From: Bacteroides ovatus
GTDB taxonomy: Bacteria; Bacteroidota; Bacteroidia; Bacteroidales; Bacteroidaceae
NCBI RefSeq assembly: GCF_001314995.1
Contig: NZ_CP012938.1
Coordinates: 2,046,001-2,110,000 of the forward strand
Direction: 5' to 3'
Length of the DNA stretch: 64,000 nucleotides
The notes under the pieces are model-generated. The model saw only the letters and a list, made by a program, of their open reading frames with translations, was not told where the DNA came from and did not search any database. Of the stretch, positions 50,549 to 59,904 are shown one piece after another. The first letter of the stretch is position 1. Each line of letters starts with the position of its first letter. The position numbers were made by a program, and so were the translations under genes.

Positions 50549-53500
50549 ATGAGTATGAAAGCACAAATCCTATTCCTTTTTTCCATATACTGTTTCCTGA
50601 TAGGAAGCACTCCTGTTATGAAAGCACAGACCGGCAAATTCTATTCAACAGACAAAGAACTTTCCAACAGTCTGATCAATGCCGTATATCAGGACCGGAA
50701 AGGATTTATCTGGATAGCTACCGAAAACGGACTTAATAAATTCGACGGGACACGTTTCTCGATCTATCGACATAATGCTACGGATAGCACCAGTTTGAAA
50801 AACAACTATGTACGGACATTATTCGAAGACAGTCGCGGTAATTTCTGGATCGGATGCATCAATGGCTTACAGCGATATGACCGCGCCACAGACAACTTTC
50901 ACGAATTATTCATCTCTCGGAAAGACGGACGAAAGAATCCTCATATCACTTCCATTATTGAACGCCGGAACGGAGATCTTTGGATAGCAACTTCCGGACA
51001 AGGCGCCATATCCCTAAAAAAGAACAGCAATCCCGCCTCCTTCCATATCGAAACCGAACTGACAGACCGGATAGGTAGTAACTACCTGAATGTCATTTTC
51101 GAAGATTCCCGGCAAAATTTATGGATTGCTACAGAAGAAAAAGGACTTTACCGTTATTCTCCGGAAAGTAAAGAGCTTAAAAGCTATAAAGCACCTTATC
51201 ATATAGCAGGTGATGACGTTTCTGCCATTTGTGAGGATGCACACGGACAAATTTTCGTAGGAACCTTGACAAAAGGTCTTTTCAGACTATCATCCCGACA
51301 GGAAGGAAACTTCGAACCTGTCCTCTACCAAAACCGGATGAATTTGAATATCCGGACTCTCATCATTGATACCCGTGGAAAACTTATCATAGGAACAGAC
51401 GGTGAAGGAGTAAAAGAATATCAGCCTCAACAAGATATTATTGTGGACAGTGAGATTAATGCGGGTCCCTTTGACTTCTCCAAATCCAAGGTTCACTCGT
51501 TAATCGAAGATAAAGATCACAATTTATGGCTGGGCATTTTTCAGAAAGGTTTGATACTAGTGCCCGGCATTTCAAATAAATTCGACTACTACGGCTACAA
51601 ATCAATACACAACAACACCATTGGTTCCAGCTGTGTTATGGCTATTCATACAGATGAACAAGCTACAATCTGGATAGGTACGGATAACGACGGATTATAT
51701 GCCATAAACGATCAGGGAAAACAATTACGCCATTACACCCATCAGGCAGGTAATCCCCAATCTGTCCCCGGCACTATCCTATGTCTCTATGAAGATTCCA
51801 ATCAGGAACTTTGGCTAGGATCTTACTTCGATGGTCTGGCACGGATGAACAAACAAACCGGAACATGTCAAGATGCCACCTCGCTTTTACAAGGAAATCT
51901 TAACGCAGGCAAGCCCAAAGTTTCCTGCATCATTGAAGACAAAAACAAGAATCTCTGGGTGGGTACTTATGGTTCGGGCTTATACAAAATCAATTTACCA
52001 ACTCAACATGTCACCTATTACGAATCTACCCGCAACGAAAACGATGACTGGAGTATCAACCGTCTTCCGAACGATTGGATCAGCTACCTACTGGAAGATA
52101 AAGAGGGAATGATATGGATCGGCACTTATAAAGGTCTGGCCGTACTCAATCCTCAAACGGACAATTTTATCAATTATAAAAAGCAAAACAATCTCCTCCC
52201 CGGGTATGTCGTTTACAGTTTATTGGAAAGTAGTAATGGAGAGATCTGGGCTGGTACTTCCGAAGGATTGGTCTGCCTGAATAAAGACAGACTAACACCT
52301 GTACTTTTCACTACTGCCGATGGGCTCCCCAGTGATATTATTTGCGGCCTGGCTGAAGACGAGAAAAAAAATATATGGATCAGTACCCATCAGGGAATCT
52401 CCAAACTGAATCCTCCGGAAAAGAAGTTTATCAACTATTATGCAGGCGACGGTCTGCAAGGAAATGAGTTTACACGCACTGCTGTATTTAAAGATAAACG
52501 CGGCAAGATATTTTTTGGAGGTACCAATGGAGTAACTGCTTTCTACCCCCAGGATATCACCGAAATCAAAAAAGAAATGAATGTATTGATTACCGGCTTT
52601 CACGTTGCTAACCGCCCTGTGAAAAAAGGGGATAAATCCGGCAACAATGTCATCACTGATACTGCTGTCATGGATACCGAGCAATTTACACTGGCATATA
52701 ATGAAAATACATTCAGCATTGATTTTTCTGTTTTGGAATTCAGCAATCCCGACCGGATTAGTTATCAATATAAGATAAAAGAATTAGGCGATGAATGGAT
52801 CAGTACGCAACCGGGAACAAACCGGGTGACTTATAGCAGTCTGAAACCGGGGAAATACACTTTCTCCGTACAGGCACGCGACCATAATAATTTCTCTAAT
52901 ATCCGCACAGTTACTATTGCCATCACTCCACCCTGGTACCAGACCTGGTGGGCAAAAGTAATCTGGGGATGCCTCGGAGCATTACTAATCTATGCTCTTA
53001 CCATGTATATTCTGTCACGTATCCGCCACCGGCAAGAAGTGATGCGACAAAAACACATGGAACAGATTAACGAAGCCAAATTACAATTCTTCATTAATAT
53101 CTCACATGAAATACGTACCCCGATGACTCTTATCATCAGCCCGTTAGAGAAACTGTTAGCCGAACATTCCGAGAAACAACCGGTTTATCTCATGATTTAC
53201 CGGAATGCCCAACGTATTCTACGTCTGATCAATCAACTGATGGACATACGAAAACTGGACAAAGGACAAATGCATCTGAAATTCCGGGAAACAGACATCG
53301 TAGGATTTATCAATGACTTGATGCAAACATTCAATTATCAAGCGCAAAAAAAGAACATCACATTTACTTTCGAAAAAGAACTGGAAGGTGCTGATTCTCT
53401 GAAAGTATGGATTGATCTAAATAACTTTGACAAAGTATTGATGAATGTCCTTTCCAATGCTTTCAAATATACACATGAGGGAGGAAATATCGAAGTGTCA

Positions 53501-54682
53501 TTGAAAACCGGTCACAACGATGCCTACCGGGGTGCTTTGAAAGATTATTTCGAGATAGATATCACCGATAACGGAATCGGTATTGACAAAAACAAAATAG
53601 AACAAATATTCGAGCGTTTCTATCAGATTGACAACGACATGACACAATCTAATTTCGGTACAGGAATCGGACTGCATCTTTCACGGTCGTTAGTGGAACT
53701 GCACCACGGCATCATCAAAGCAGAAAACCGCGAAGACGGACAAGGAACCCGTTTCGTCATCCGCCTGCCGTTAGGTAGTAATCACTTGAAAGCAGAGGAA
53801 CTGGAAAATCCTGAAGAAACCGGAAGCGAACCAACAATCTCCCAACTTCCCAAAGATTCCATCTATGAAACGGAAGAAGAAAACAAAACTAACGAGTACA
53901 GGAAACCCAAAGCAAAAACACGTTATCGCGTCTTAATCGTAGAAGATGATGAAGAAATACGTCGCTACATACGTAGCGAACTGGATAGTGATTTCCGTAT
54001 CTACGAATGTACAAATGGACGGGAAGGACTGGAAACCATTTTGAAGGAGAAACCCGATCTCGTCATCAGTGATGTTATGATGCCCGAAATGGATGGAATC
54101 ACTCTCTGCCGGAAAATAAAACAGAATATCAATATCAATCATATACCTATTATATTATTAACCGCCAAATCGAAAGCCGAAGACCAAATCGAAGGACTTG
54201 AAATTGGAGCAGATGCTTATATCGTAAAACCATTCAACACTGAATTATTACGAACTACTATCAGTAATCTGATAGCCAATCGGGAAAGACTGCGTGGCAA
54301 ACTGGTAGGTGAACAACAAGTAGAAGAAAAAATAACAAAGATAGAAATGAAGTCCAATGATGAGATCTTGATGAGTAAAGTAATGAAAACCATCAATGAC
54401 CATCTTGCCGACCCTACCCTTAATGTAGAGATGCTGGCAGCCAACGTTGGAATGAGCCGCGTACATATGCACCGCAAATTAAAGGAGTTGACTAATCAGT
54501 CAGCACGAGATTTCATTCGTTCTATCAGACTGAAACAAGCTGCCAATCTGCTACGTGAGAAGAATCTAAGCGTTTCGGAAGTTGCATACGCTACAGGCTT
54601 CTCCAACCTCTCTCATTTTTCCAATACATTCAGAGACTTTTACGGAATTTCACCGAGTGAATATAAAGAACAACAGATGTAA
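50549..54682 (+). CDS. HTCS regulator of the xylan locus
   Basis: A 1377-residue hybrid two-component protein in the inner membrane. After a signal peptide (about 1-26) come two-component-propeller repeats (about 35-700; repeated D-x-x-G-x-I-W-I-G-T-type blades), a Y_Y_Y domain (about 730-795) ending in PPWYQTWW, a membrane helix (about 800-820), HisKA with H853 in ISHEIRTPMTL, HATPase_c with GTGIGLHLSRSL, a receiver with D1175 in ISDVMMPEMDG, and an AraC-type helix-turn-helix (about 1270-1375). Divergent from the xylan susC operon, it should sense xylooligosaccharides in the periplasm and activate both transcription units through the 21-bp repeats. That link is inferred. Confidence 0.96.
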   Translation: MSMKAQILFLFSIYCFLIGSTPVMKAQTGKFYSTDKELSNSLINAVYQDRKGFIWIATENGLNKFDGTRFSIYRHNATDSTSLKNNYVRTLFEDSRGNFWIGCINGLQRYDRATDNFHELFISRKDGRKNPHITSIIERRNGDLWIATSGQGAISLKKNSNPASFHIETELTDRIGSNYLNVIFEDSRQNLWIATEEKGLYRYSPESKELKSYKAPYHIAGDDVSAICEDAHGQIFVGTLTKGLFRLSSRQEGNFEPVLYQNRMNLNIRTLIIDTRGKLIIGTDGEGVKEYQPQQDIIVDSEINAGPFDFSKSKVHSLIEDKDHNLWLGIFQKGLILVPGISNKFDYYGYKSIHNNTIGSSCVMAIHTDEQATIWIGTDNDGLYAINDQGKQLRHYTHQAGNPQSVPGTILCLYEDSNQELWLGSYFDGLARMNKQTGTCQDATSLLQGNLNAGKPKVSCIIEDKNKNLWVGTYGSGLYKINLPTQHVTYYESTRNENDDWSINRLPNDWISYLLEDKEGMIWIGTYKGLAVLNPQTDNFINYKKQNNLLPGYVVYSLLESSNGEIWAGTSEGLVCLNKDRLTPVLFTTADGLPSDIICGLAEDEKKNIWISTHQGISKLNPPEKKFINYYAGDGLQGNEFTRTAVFKDKRGKIFFGGTNGVTAFYPQDITEIKKEMNVLITGFHVANRPVKKGDKSGNNVITDTAVMDTEQFTLAYNENTFSIDFSVLEFSNPDRISYQYKIKELGDEWISTQPGTNRVTYSSLKPGKYTFSVQARDHNNFSNIRTVTIAITPPWYQTWWAKVIWGCLGALLIYALTMYILSRIRHRQEVMRQKHMEQINEAKLQFFINISHEIRTPMTLIISPLEKLLAEHSEKQPVYLMIYRNAQRILRLINQLMDIRKLDKGQMHLKFRETDIVGFINDLMQTFNYQAQKKNITFTFEKELEGADSLKVWIDLNNFDKVLMNVLSNAFKYTHEGGNIEVSLKTGHNDAYRGALKDYFEIDITDNGIGIDKNKIEQIFERFYQIDNDMTQSNFGTGIGLHLSRSLVELHHGIIKAENREDGQGTRFVIRLPLGSNHLKAEELENPEETGSEPTISQLPKDSIYETEEENKTNEYRKPKAKTRYRVLIVEDDEEIRRYIRSELDSDFRIYECTNGREGLETILKEKPDLVISDVMMPEMDGITLCRKIKQNININHIPIILLTAKSKAEDQIEGLEIGADAYIVKPFNTELLRTTISNLIANRERLRGKLVGEQQVEEKITKIEMKSNDEILMSKVMKTINDHLADPTLNVEMLAANVGMSRVHMHRKLKELTNQSARDFIRSIRLKQAANLLREKNLSVSEVAYATGFSNLSHFSNTFRDFYGISPSEYKEQQM

Positions 54683-54691
54683 CAAACAGAA

Positions 54692-54718
54692 TTAGACTTG
54701 TTACAAACAAGAATCTAA
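54692..54718. terminator. Weak hairpin between convergent genes
   Basis: TTAGA...CTTGTT pairs with AACAAG...TCTAA with a 2-nt bulge, between the HTCS and pullulanase stops. There is no U-tract on either side, so termination strength is doubtful. Confidence 0.35.
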
Positions 54719-54762
54719 ATTAGAAAGAAAGCCGTTATTGATATGACAAATAATGACTAAAG

Positions 54763-56769
54763 CTACTTATACATAATCAATGCAGACTGTCCGGGAATAA
54801 TTACTTCCGGTCCGATCTGCGTACCTAATCCACGCACATCTATCACACCATCTTTGCATACCACTGTATATTTACCAACAGGCACTTCCAAACGCGCAGG
54901 AGTCATACGGGAATTAAAAGCCACGATAATATCTTCCCAACTATCTCCGTTCGCATGATCCTTCAGGCGGAATGCAATCAGGTTTTGTCCTTCCACCGGA
55001 AGAAACTCCAGATGCTTCCGAACCTTTTCCGCATCTCCCATACGGAAAGCGGGATGGGACTTACGCAGATCTATGAGTCGCTTATAATACATGAAAACAT
55101 CTCCGTTCGTCGTTTTACGTCGCCAATCGATAGCATTGACTGCATCCGGACTCTTATAACTATTGTCCACCCCTTGTTTATCGCGCATCACTTCTTCTCC
55201 TGCATAGATAAAAGGAATACCTTGCGAAGTGAAGACTACCGTCTGCGCAAGCTTATCAAGTCGAACCTGTTGCTCGGGAGTAGCTCCCGGCATACTTGCT
55301 TTCAAGCGATCAACAAGACACAAACCGTCATGGCAGGAAACGTAGCTAATCATCTGGGTAGGCTGCTCCGCCCACGGTTTCTGACTGTAATTAACAGAAT
55401 CACACCGTACTTGCGGATGCTCAATAGCACCCACAATACCGAATTTAACACTCATTTCTGCTCCCGGAACTCCGGCGAGGAAAGCCCCTTTCTCCTTTTT
55501 CCACACAGGTCCGCAAAGCCCATCACGCAATTCATCCGAGAATACGGCAATTCCCGGCATGTGGGAAACATTCCCTTTCATTGCCAACGAATCTGCCGGA
55601 TATTGGGGAGTGTCGGCTGCCCAACCTTCTCCATAAATACAAATGGTAGGATCAACCTTGTTCACCGCTTTCCGGATCTCATTCATGGTTTCAATATCAT
55701 GCACTCCCATCAAGTCAAAACGGAAACCGTCAATATGATATTCTTTTATCCAATAAAGAACGGACTCTATCATAAACTTGCGCATCATAGGGCGTTCACT
55801 TGCCGTCTCATTACCGCATCCGGAACCATTTGCCAATGTCCCGTCTTCTTTCTGACGATAAAAATAACCGGGAACAGTACGTTCAAAATTACTTTCAACG
55901 GTATTAAAAGTATGATTATAAACCATATCCATTATCACACGGATACCAGCTCTATGCAGTGCTTGTACCATTTGTTTGAACTCTTTCACACGAGTGGCAG
56001 GTTGATAAGGGTCAGTTGAATAAGAGCCATCCGGCACATTATAATTCGCCGGATCATATCCCCAGTTATAGTGGTTTTCTTCCAGTTTTGTTTCGTCGAT
56101 AGAAGCATAATCAGAGGAAGGAAGAAGATGTACATGTGTCACTCCCAGTTCTATCAAGTGATCGATACCGGTCAATAACTTATCTGAATTCATGGTCCCG
56201 TGTTCAGTCAATGCGAGGTATTTACCTTTATTCTTAATTCCCGAAGTAGAATCAACCGAGAAGTCACGATGATGCATTTCATAGATAATCATATCAGCAG
56301 GAGATTTCAGAGAAGGACGCCTGTCACTCTCCCATCCCTCGGGATTTGTAGTCTTCCAGTCAATAATGGCAGCACGTTTCCCATTCACTCCGACAGCATG
56401 GGCATTGATTCCCGGCGTGTCTCCCTGCCATTTATCATTGATTTTTACATTGAAGGCATAGAATTTGCCAAGCAGGTTCTCATCTACTGAAGTTGTCCAG
56501 GTTCCATCTTCTGTGGGCTCCATCTTTACTGTTTCATAAGCATGTCCGCCTTCACCGGCATCATATAGCATCAGGCGTACTTCTTCTGCAGTTGGTGACC
56601 AAAGATAAAATTTGGTTGCCAACGGCGTATATTCCATTTCCGTAAGACTTCCCGTACGAACCGGATACAGCTCAAAAGAAGCATATTCCTTTTTCGCAGG
56701 GGAGCAGCTCATTACTGTTGTCACTGTAGTCACCCCTAATATTGCTAAATAATTACTTCCCATCTTCAT
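54763..56769 (-). CDS. pulA: Type I pullulanase, GH13 lipoprotein
   Basis: A debranching enzyme that hydrolyses alpha-1,6 linkages in pullulan, starch or glycogen fragments. The 668-residue product has a lipobox at C22 (TVMSC), so it is membrane-anchored. An N-terminal CBM48-like domain (about 45-140) precedes the GH13 barrel, with the type I pullulanase motif YNWGYDP, nucleophile D352 (FRFDLMG), acid E381 (YGEGWA) and D481 (SCHDGL). A C-terminal beta domain closes the protein. It is not in a Sus-type starch locus here: it follows ruvC by 51 bp with a strong GGGGAGG ribosome-binding site and may share that transcript. Confidence 0.95.
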   Translation of the reverse strand: MKMGSNYLAILGVTTVTTVMSCSPAKKEYASFELYPVRTGSLTEMEYTPLATKFYLWSPTAEEVRLMLYDAGEGGHAYETVKMEPTEDGTWTTSVDENLLGKFYAFNVKINDKWQGDTPGINAHAVGVNGKRAAIIDWKTTNPEGWESDRRPSLKSPADMIIYEMHHRDFSVDSTSGIKNKGKYLALTEHGTMNSDKLLTGIDHLIELGVTHVHLLPSSDYASIDETKLEENHYNWGYDPANYNVPDGSYSTDPYQPATRVKEFKQMVQALHRAGIRVIMDMVYNHTFNTVESNFERTVPGYFYRQKEDGTLANGSGCGNETASERPMMRKFMIESVLYWIKEYHIDGFRFDLMGVHDIETMNEIRKAVNKVDPTICIYGEGWAADTPQYPADSLAMKGNVSHMPGIAVFSDELRDGLCGPVWKKEKGAFLAGVPGAEMSVKFGIVGAIEHPQVRCDSVNYSQKPWAEQPTQMISYVSCHDGLCLVDRLKASMPGATPEQQVRLDKLAQTVVFTSQGIPFIYAGEEVMRDKQGVDNSYKSPDAVNAIDWRRKTTNGDVFMYYKRLIDLRKSHPAFRMGDAEKVRKHLEFLPVEGQNLIAFRLKDHANGDSWEDIIVAFNSRMTPARLEVPVGKYTVVCKDGVIDVRGLGTQIGPEVIIPGQSALIMYK

Positions 56770-56820
56770 TTAAACCTCCCCTAGATATTTCCTTTATATC
56801 TATCCCTATAATCAGTCGCT

Positions 56821-57387
56821 TTACTTCACCTTATCCGGATTCTTCGCTATAAAATCCTTCCAGCTATTATAACCTTTTTCCATGGTCGGCCGCCCCATTT
56901 GCAGGAAATGACAATAGGCTGCTGCCAATCCGTCTGTTGCATCCATAAAAGTAGGCATATCCTCTTTGGGAAAGCGCAACATCCGCTGCAACATATCCGC
57001 TACCTGTTCTTTGGATGCCTGCCCGTTTCCGGTGATAGCCATCTTTATCTTCAAAGGAGCATATTCCGTAATCGGAATGTCCCGGCTCAACGCCACTGCC
57101 ATCGCTACCCCCTGTGCACGGCCCAACTTCAACATCGATTGTACATTTTTACCGAAGAAAGGCGCTTCAATAGCCAGCTCATCAGGCAGATAACTTTCAA
57201 TAATACTCAATACCCGTTCATGGATATGGCGAAGTTTCAGATAGTGGTTGGCAAATTTACGCAAGTCGATAATCCCCATCGCAATCATTTCAGGCTTGGT
57301 TCCTTTCACTCTTAGAACACCGTATCCCATGATTGTCGTACCGGGGTCAATCCCCAGGATTATCTTTTCTTTTACCGGTTGAATCAC
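56821..57387 (-). CDS. ruvC: Crossover junction endodeoxyribonuclease RuvC
   Basis: This enzyme resolves Holliday junctions during recombination and repair, working with RuvAB. The 188-residue length is standard. The four acidic active-site residues are visible: D14 (LGIDPGTT), E74 ([10 protein letters not shown]), and D149 and D152 ([14 protein letters not shown]). It overlaps the upstream DUF4286 gene by 4 bp, indicating translational coupling. Confidence 0.98.
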   Translation of the reverse strand: MIQPVKEKIILGIDPGTTIMGYGVLRVKGTKPEMIAMGIIDLRKFANHYLKLRHIHERVLSIIESYLPDELAIEAPFFGKNVQSMLKLGRAQGVAMAVALSRDIPITEYAPLKIKMAITGNGQASKEQVADMLQRMLRFPKEDMPTFMDATDGLAAAYCHFLQMGRPTMEKGYNSWKDFIAKNPDKVK

Positions 57388-57686
57388 TCTATCACCTCCA
57401 TCAAGGTCGGAAACCCGATCACTTTATCTTTAAATATTTTTGCCAGTTCGTCATTCAAACGTACTCCCTGTTCCAAATGCCAACGATGCAGTAACCCACT
57501 GCTTTCCACCTCCCATTGCAAAGAATACGCACTTCCTTCTTCCCGATGACTTAATATCCTGCAAATGCGCGGTGCCTTCAACGTACCGTGTTTCTGTACT
57601 TCAGGGATATAACTTTCTTTTATCCAAATCATGAAATTGTCGTGAACATCCTCGTCCACTTGAAAAGTTGTATTATAAATCAGCAT
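57384..57686 (-). CDS. DUF4286 family protein
   Basis: A 100-residue protein of unknown function, recognisable by [13 protein letters not shown], the [10 protein letters not shown] segment and a central [18 protein letters not shown]. It probably adopts a small ferredoxin-like fold. It is coupled to ruvC by a 4-bp overlap, an arrangement often seen in Bacteroidales. No catalytic motif was found. Confidence 0.88.
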   Translation of the reverse strand: MLIYNTTFQVDEDVHDNFMIWIKESYIPEVQKHGTLKAPRICRILSHREEGSAYSLQWEVESSGLLHRWHLEQGVRLNDELAKIFKDKVIGFPTLMEVIE

Positions 57687-57713
57687 ATCTTAATTTCATA
57701 CTATTATTTACCG

Positions 57714-57721
57714 CAAACATA
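57714..57721 (-). promoter_or_regulatory. -7 box for DUF4286-ruvC
   Basis: TATGTTTG on the minus strand lies 27 bp before the DUF4286 ATG, back to back with the tRNA promoter. Confidence 0.5.
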
Positions 57722-57744
57722 GCAATTATTTCAGAATAATGCAT

Positions 57745-57752
57745 TATATTTG
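57745..57752 (+). promoter_or_regulatory. -7 box for tRNA-Ala
   Basis: TATATTTG lies 49 bp before the first base of the tRNA. Confidence 0.5.
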
Positions 57753-57801
57753 CGGCAACAAAAAAGATTCGTTTACAAACGTTATCATATAAGACAAAAA
57801 A

Positions 57802-57875
57802 GGGGCGTTAGCTCATCTGGCTAGAGCGTAACACTGGCAGTGTTAAGGTGATCGGTTCGAGTCCGATACGCTCCA
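57802..57875 (+). tRNA. tRNA-Ala (anticodon GGC)
   Basis: The 74-nt cloverleaf folds fully. The acceptor stem GGGGCGT/ACGCTCC includes the G3-U70 pair that marks alanine tRNAs. The D arm is GCTC/GAGC, the anticodon stem TAACA/TGTTA with loop CTGGCAG gives anticodon GGC, and the T arm is ATCGG/CCGAT with loop TTCGAGT. The discriminator is A. CCA is not encoded (ACA follows), so it is added after transcription. Confidence 0.97.
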
Positions 57876-57889
57876 CAAACATCGCAGAA

Positions 57890-57908
57890 GGGTTCTAAAA
57901 CAGAACTC
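57890..57908 (+). terminator. Terminator after tRNA-Ala
   Basis: GGGTTCT (57890-57896) pairs with AGAACTC (57902-57908) including one G-U, loop AAAAC, followed by TTTTTTCTTTTTTT. A classic intrinsic terminator 15 bp past the tRNA. Confidence 0.85.
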
Positions 57909-58158
57909 TTTTTTCTTTTTTTATAACTATTCCATCCCTCTATTCCCTTCAAAAGAAAAACTCATAGAAAAAAACGCCTAAATCTCCCATGTTTCCGGCC
58001 TTACAGCTGCATTTCCGACTGAACATCTACACTTTCAAAAAGATATCGAATACCTACAAATAGGTATTTCAATGACGTTTTATCATAAAAACATAAACAA
58101 GAAGTATTATATCTTAATATTTTTATGTTATTTTGCATTGCATAATTCTATTATAAAA

Positions 58159-58731
58159 ATGAATCATTTAACGGATAAAGAATTAGTAAGTCTATTCAGT
58201 ACGGATAAAGAGAGGGCCTTCAACCTTTTCTTTCAGCGTTACTATATCCGTTTATGTATGTATGCAGTACAGATTACGGATGACTTTTCCGAATCCGAAG
58301 ATATCGTTCAAAGTTTTTTTATTTCATTTTGGGAAAAGAAGCTCTATAAAACCATTACTGACAATCTGAAAGGATATGCCTATCTCTGTATTCGCAATGC
58401 ATCACTGAAATTCATTGAAAAACGAGAAAAGATAGACTCCAGCGATATTCTTCTCAACGAAGAAGAATACCTATATATATGTGAAAGCCTTGAAGAGAAT
58501 GAACGTGAACAAAAAGAAAAGGAGTTGGAAAAAGCTTTAGCAGCATTGCCCGAACAAGAAAAGAAAGCACTCTATGGTGTCGTTATTGAAAACAAAAGCT
58601 ATAAAGCAGTAGCCAGTGAACTGCATATCAGCGTCAATACATTAAAGACTTATCTTGCCAGAGCGATGAAGAAACTGCGTAAAAACGAGAAATTACTTCT
58701 AGTATCTTTATTCTTGATAAACCTATCATAA
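58159..58731 (+). CDS. ECF RNA polymerase sigma factor
   Basis: A 190-residue sigma-70 family factor starting MNHLTDKELVSLF. Region 2 (about 10-80) includes FSESEDIVQSFFISFW; region 4 (about 125-180) includes SYKAVASELHISVNTLKTYLARAMKKLR. The reading frame stays open to an ATG at 58072, but those 29 extra hydrophobic residues do not match the family, so the ATG at 58159 is chosen. It leads an operon with FecR, a TonB-dependent receptor bearing an STN domain and a lipoprotein. Confidence 0.93.
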   Translation: MNHLTDKELVSLFSTDKERAFNLFFQRYYIRLCMYAVQITDDFSESEDIVQSFFISFWEKKLYKTITDNLKGYAYLCIRNASLKFIEKREKIDSSDILLNEEEYLYICESLEENEREQKEKELEKALAALPEQEKKALYGVVIENKSYKAVASELHISVNTLKTYLARAMKKLRKNEKLLLVSLFLINLS

Positions 58732-58810
58732 ATCTTCCAAGAAAAAAAGTCTCTCGTTTTTGACACCCATTTTACACAATTCCGGATCATATAATAAAAC
58801 GAGAGAAAAG

Positions 58811-59881
58811 ATGAATCAAGAAGACCATAATAAAACGGAGAAAAATCTGATTACTTTGCTCAACTGGTACCGGTTGAAACGGGTAAATGAATTTGCGGCA
58901 CAATGCGATGAAGCACAAGCATGGGAATCAATCCAGCAACGCATCCGCCACCGTAAACGGATACGAATGTACACCTATTGGAGCAGCACTGCCGCTGCCT
59001 GCCTGTTAATAGCAGCTTTCAGTTTTTACACACTCACAGAATATGACCAATCTCTATTTGCACACAGAGGGGAACAGAAAGCAACCCTGTTTGTAAATAA
59101 CGGAGAATCTTACGACCTGCTGTCGCAAGATAAATCCATATTCAATGCAAACGGCATGCAAGTTGCTCAAAATACAGAAAAAGAATTAAGATACGACACT
59201 CAAACGAGTATACAAAAGAATGCAGAAAAGCATATTTTAAATGTACCCAGAGGAGGAGAATATAAACTCGTGCTTTCAGACGGTACACGCGTACACGCCA
59301 ATGCCGAAAGCCGTCTTACTTATCCCGTTTCTTTTACCGGTAATAAAAGAGAAGTCTACCTCACAGGAGAAGCTCTCTTTGAAGTTGCCAAAGATACGCT
59401 CCATCCTTTCATTGTACATACCCCGTACGGTATAGTAGAAGTAGTAGGAACACGGTTTAATGTCAATACTTACGAGAAGAATCAAACTACCGTAACCTTG
59501 GAAGAAGGAGCCGTAAAAGTATACTGCGAGGAAAAGAAAGGGACAGAACAAAAATCTCTTTCACCCGGTGAACAAGCTGTCATACAATCAAAAACAATTA
59601 ATACACAAACAGTTCAGGTACAGGAATATACTTCCTGGGCAAACGGTATATACGAATATACCGATACGTCACTGGAAACTATTGTGCAACAACTTTCGCG
59701 CTGGTATAACGTTAACATGACCTTTGCCGACCCGCAATTGCGTGAACGAAAGTTTGCAGGAGTCATCTTCCGCGACCAACCATTACAAAAAGCAGTAGAT
59801 ATATTATCCAAAGTTTCTAATGTACACTTCAGACAGAAAGGAAATGTTATTGAGATAACAGAGAACCGTCCCCAATATTAA
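58811..59881 (+). CDS. FecR-family anti-sigma factor
   Basis: A 356-residue inner-membrane anti-sigma factor from the ATG at 58811 (MNQEDHNKTEKN); an upstream in-frame ATG at 58760 adds an unlikely extension. It has a cytoplasmic N-terminal domain (about 1-65), one membrane helix (about 68-90), the FecR domain with VPRGGEYKLVLSDGTRVHANAESR and LTGEALFEVAKDTLHPF, and a C-terminal DUF4974-like domain ending VSNVHFRQKGNVIEIT. It connects the receptor STN domain to the upstream sigma factor. Confidence 0.94.
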   Translation: MNQEDHNKTEKNLITLLNWYRLKRVNEFAAQCDEAQAWESIQQRIRHRKRIRMYTYWSSTAAACLLIAAFSFYTLTEYDQSLFAHRGEQKATLFVNNGESYDLLSQDKSIFNANGMQVAQNTEKELRYDTQTSIQKNAEKHILNVPRGGEYKLVLSDGTRVHANAESRLTYPVSFTGNKREVYLTGEALFEVAKDTLHPFIVHTPYGIVEVVGTRFNVNTYEKNQTTVTLEEGAVKVYCEEKKGTEQKSLSPGEQAVIQSKTINTQTVQVQEYTSWANGIYEYTDTSLETIVQQLSRWYNVNMTFADPQLRERKFAGVIFRDQPLQKAVDILSKVSNVHFRQKGNVIEITENRPQY

Positions 59882-59904
59882 ACAGGAAAAAGCGTTGTTC
59901 AAAT

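Noticed and set aside
54955..56019. 354-codon plus-strand open frame
   Set aside because: Antisense shadow of the pullulanase gene, whose catalytic motifs are all present on the minus strand.
57802..57875. tRNA used as an integration site
   Set aside because: The tRNA is intact, and no integrase or partial tRNA repeat was seen within the window.
58072..58158. 29-residue N-terminal extension of the second ECF sigma factor
   Set aside because: Hydrophobic and unlike the family; the ATG at 58159 gives a normal sigma N-terminus.
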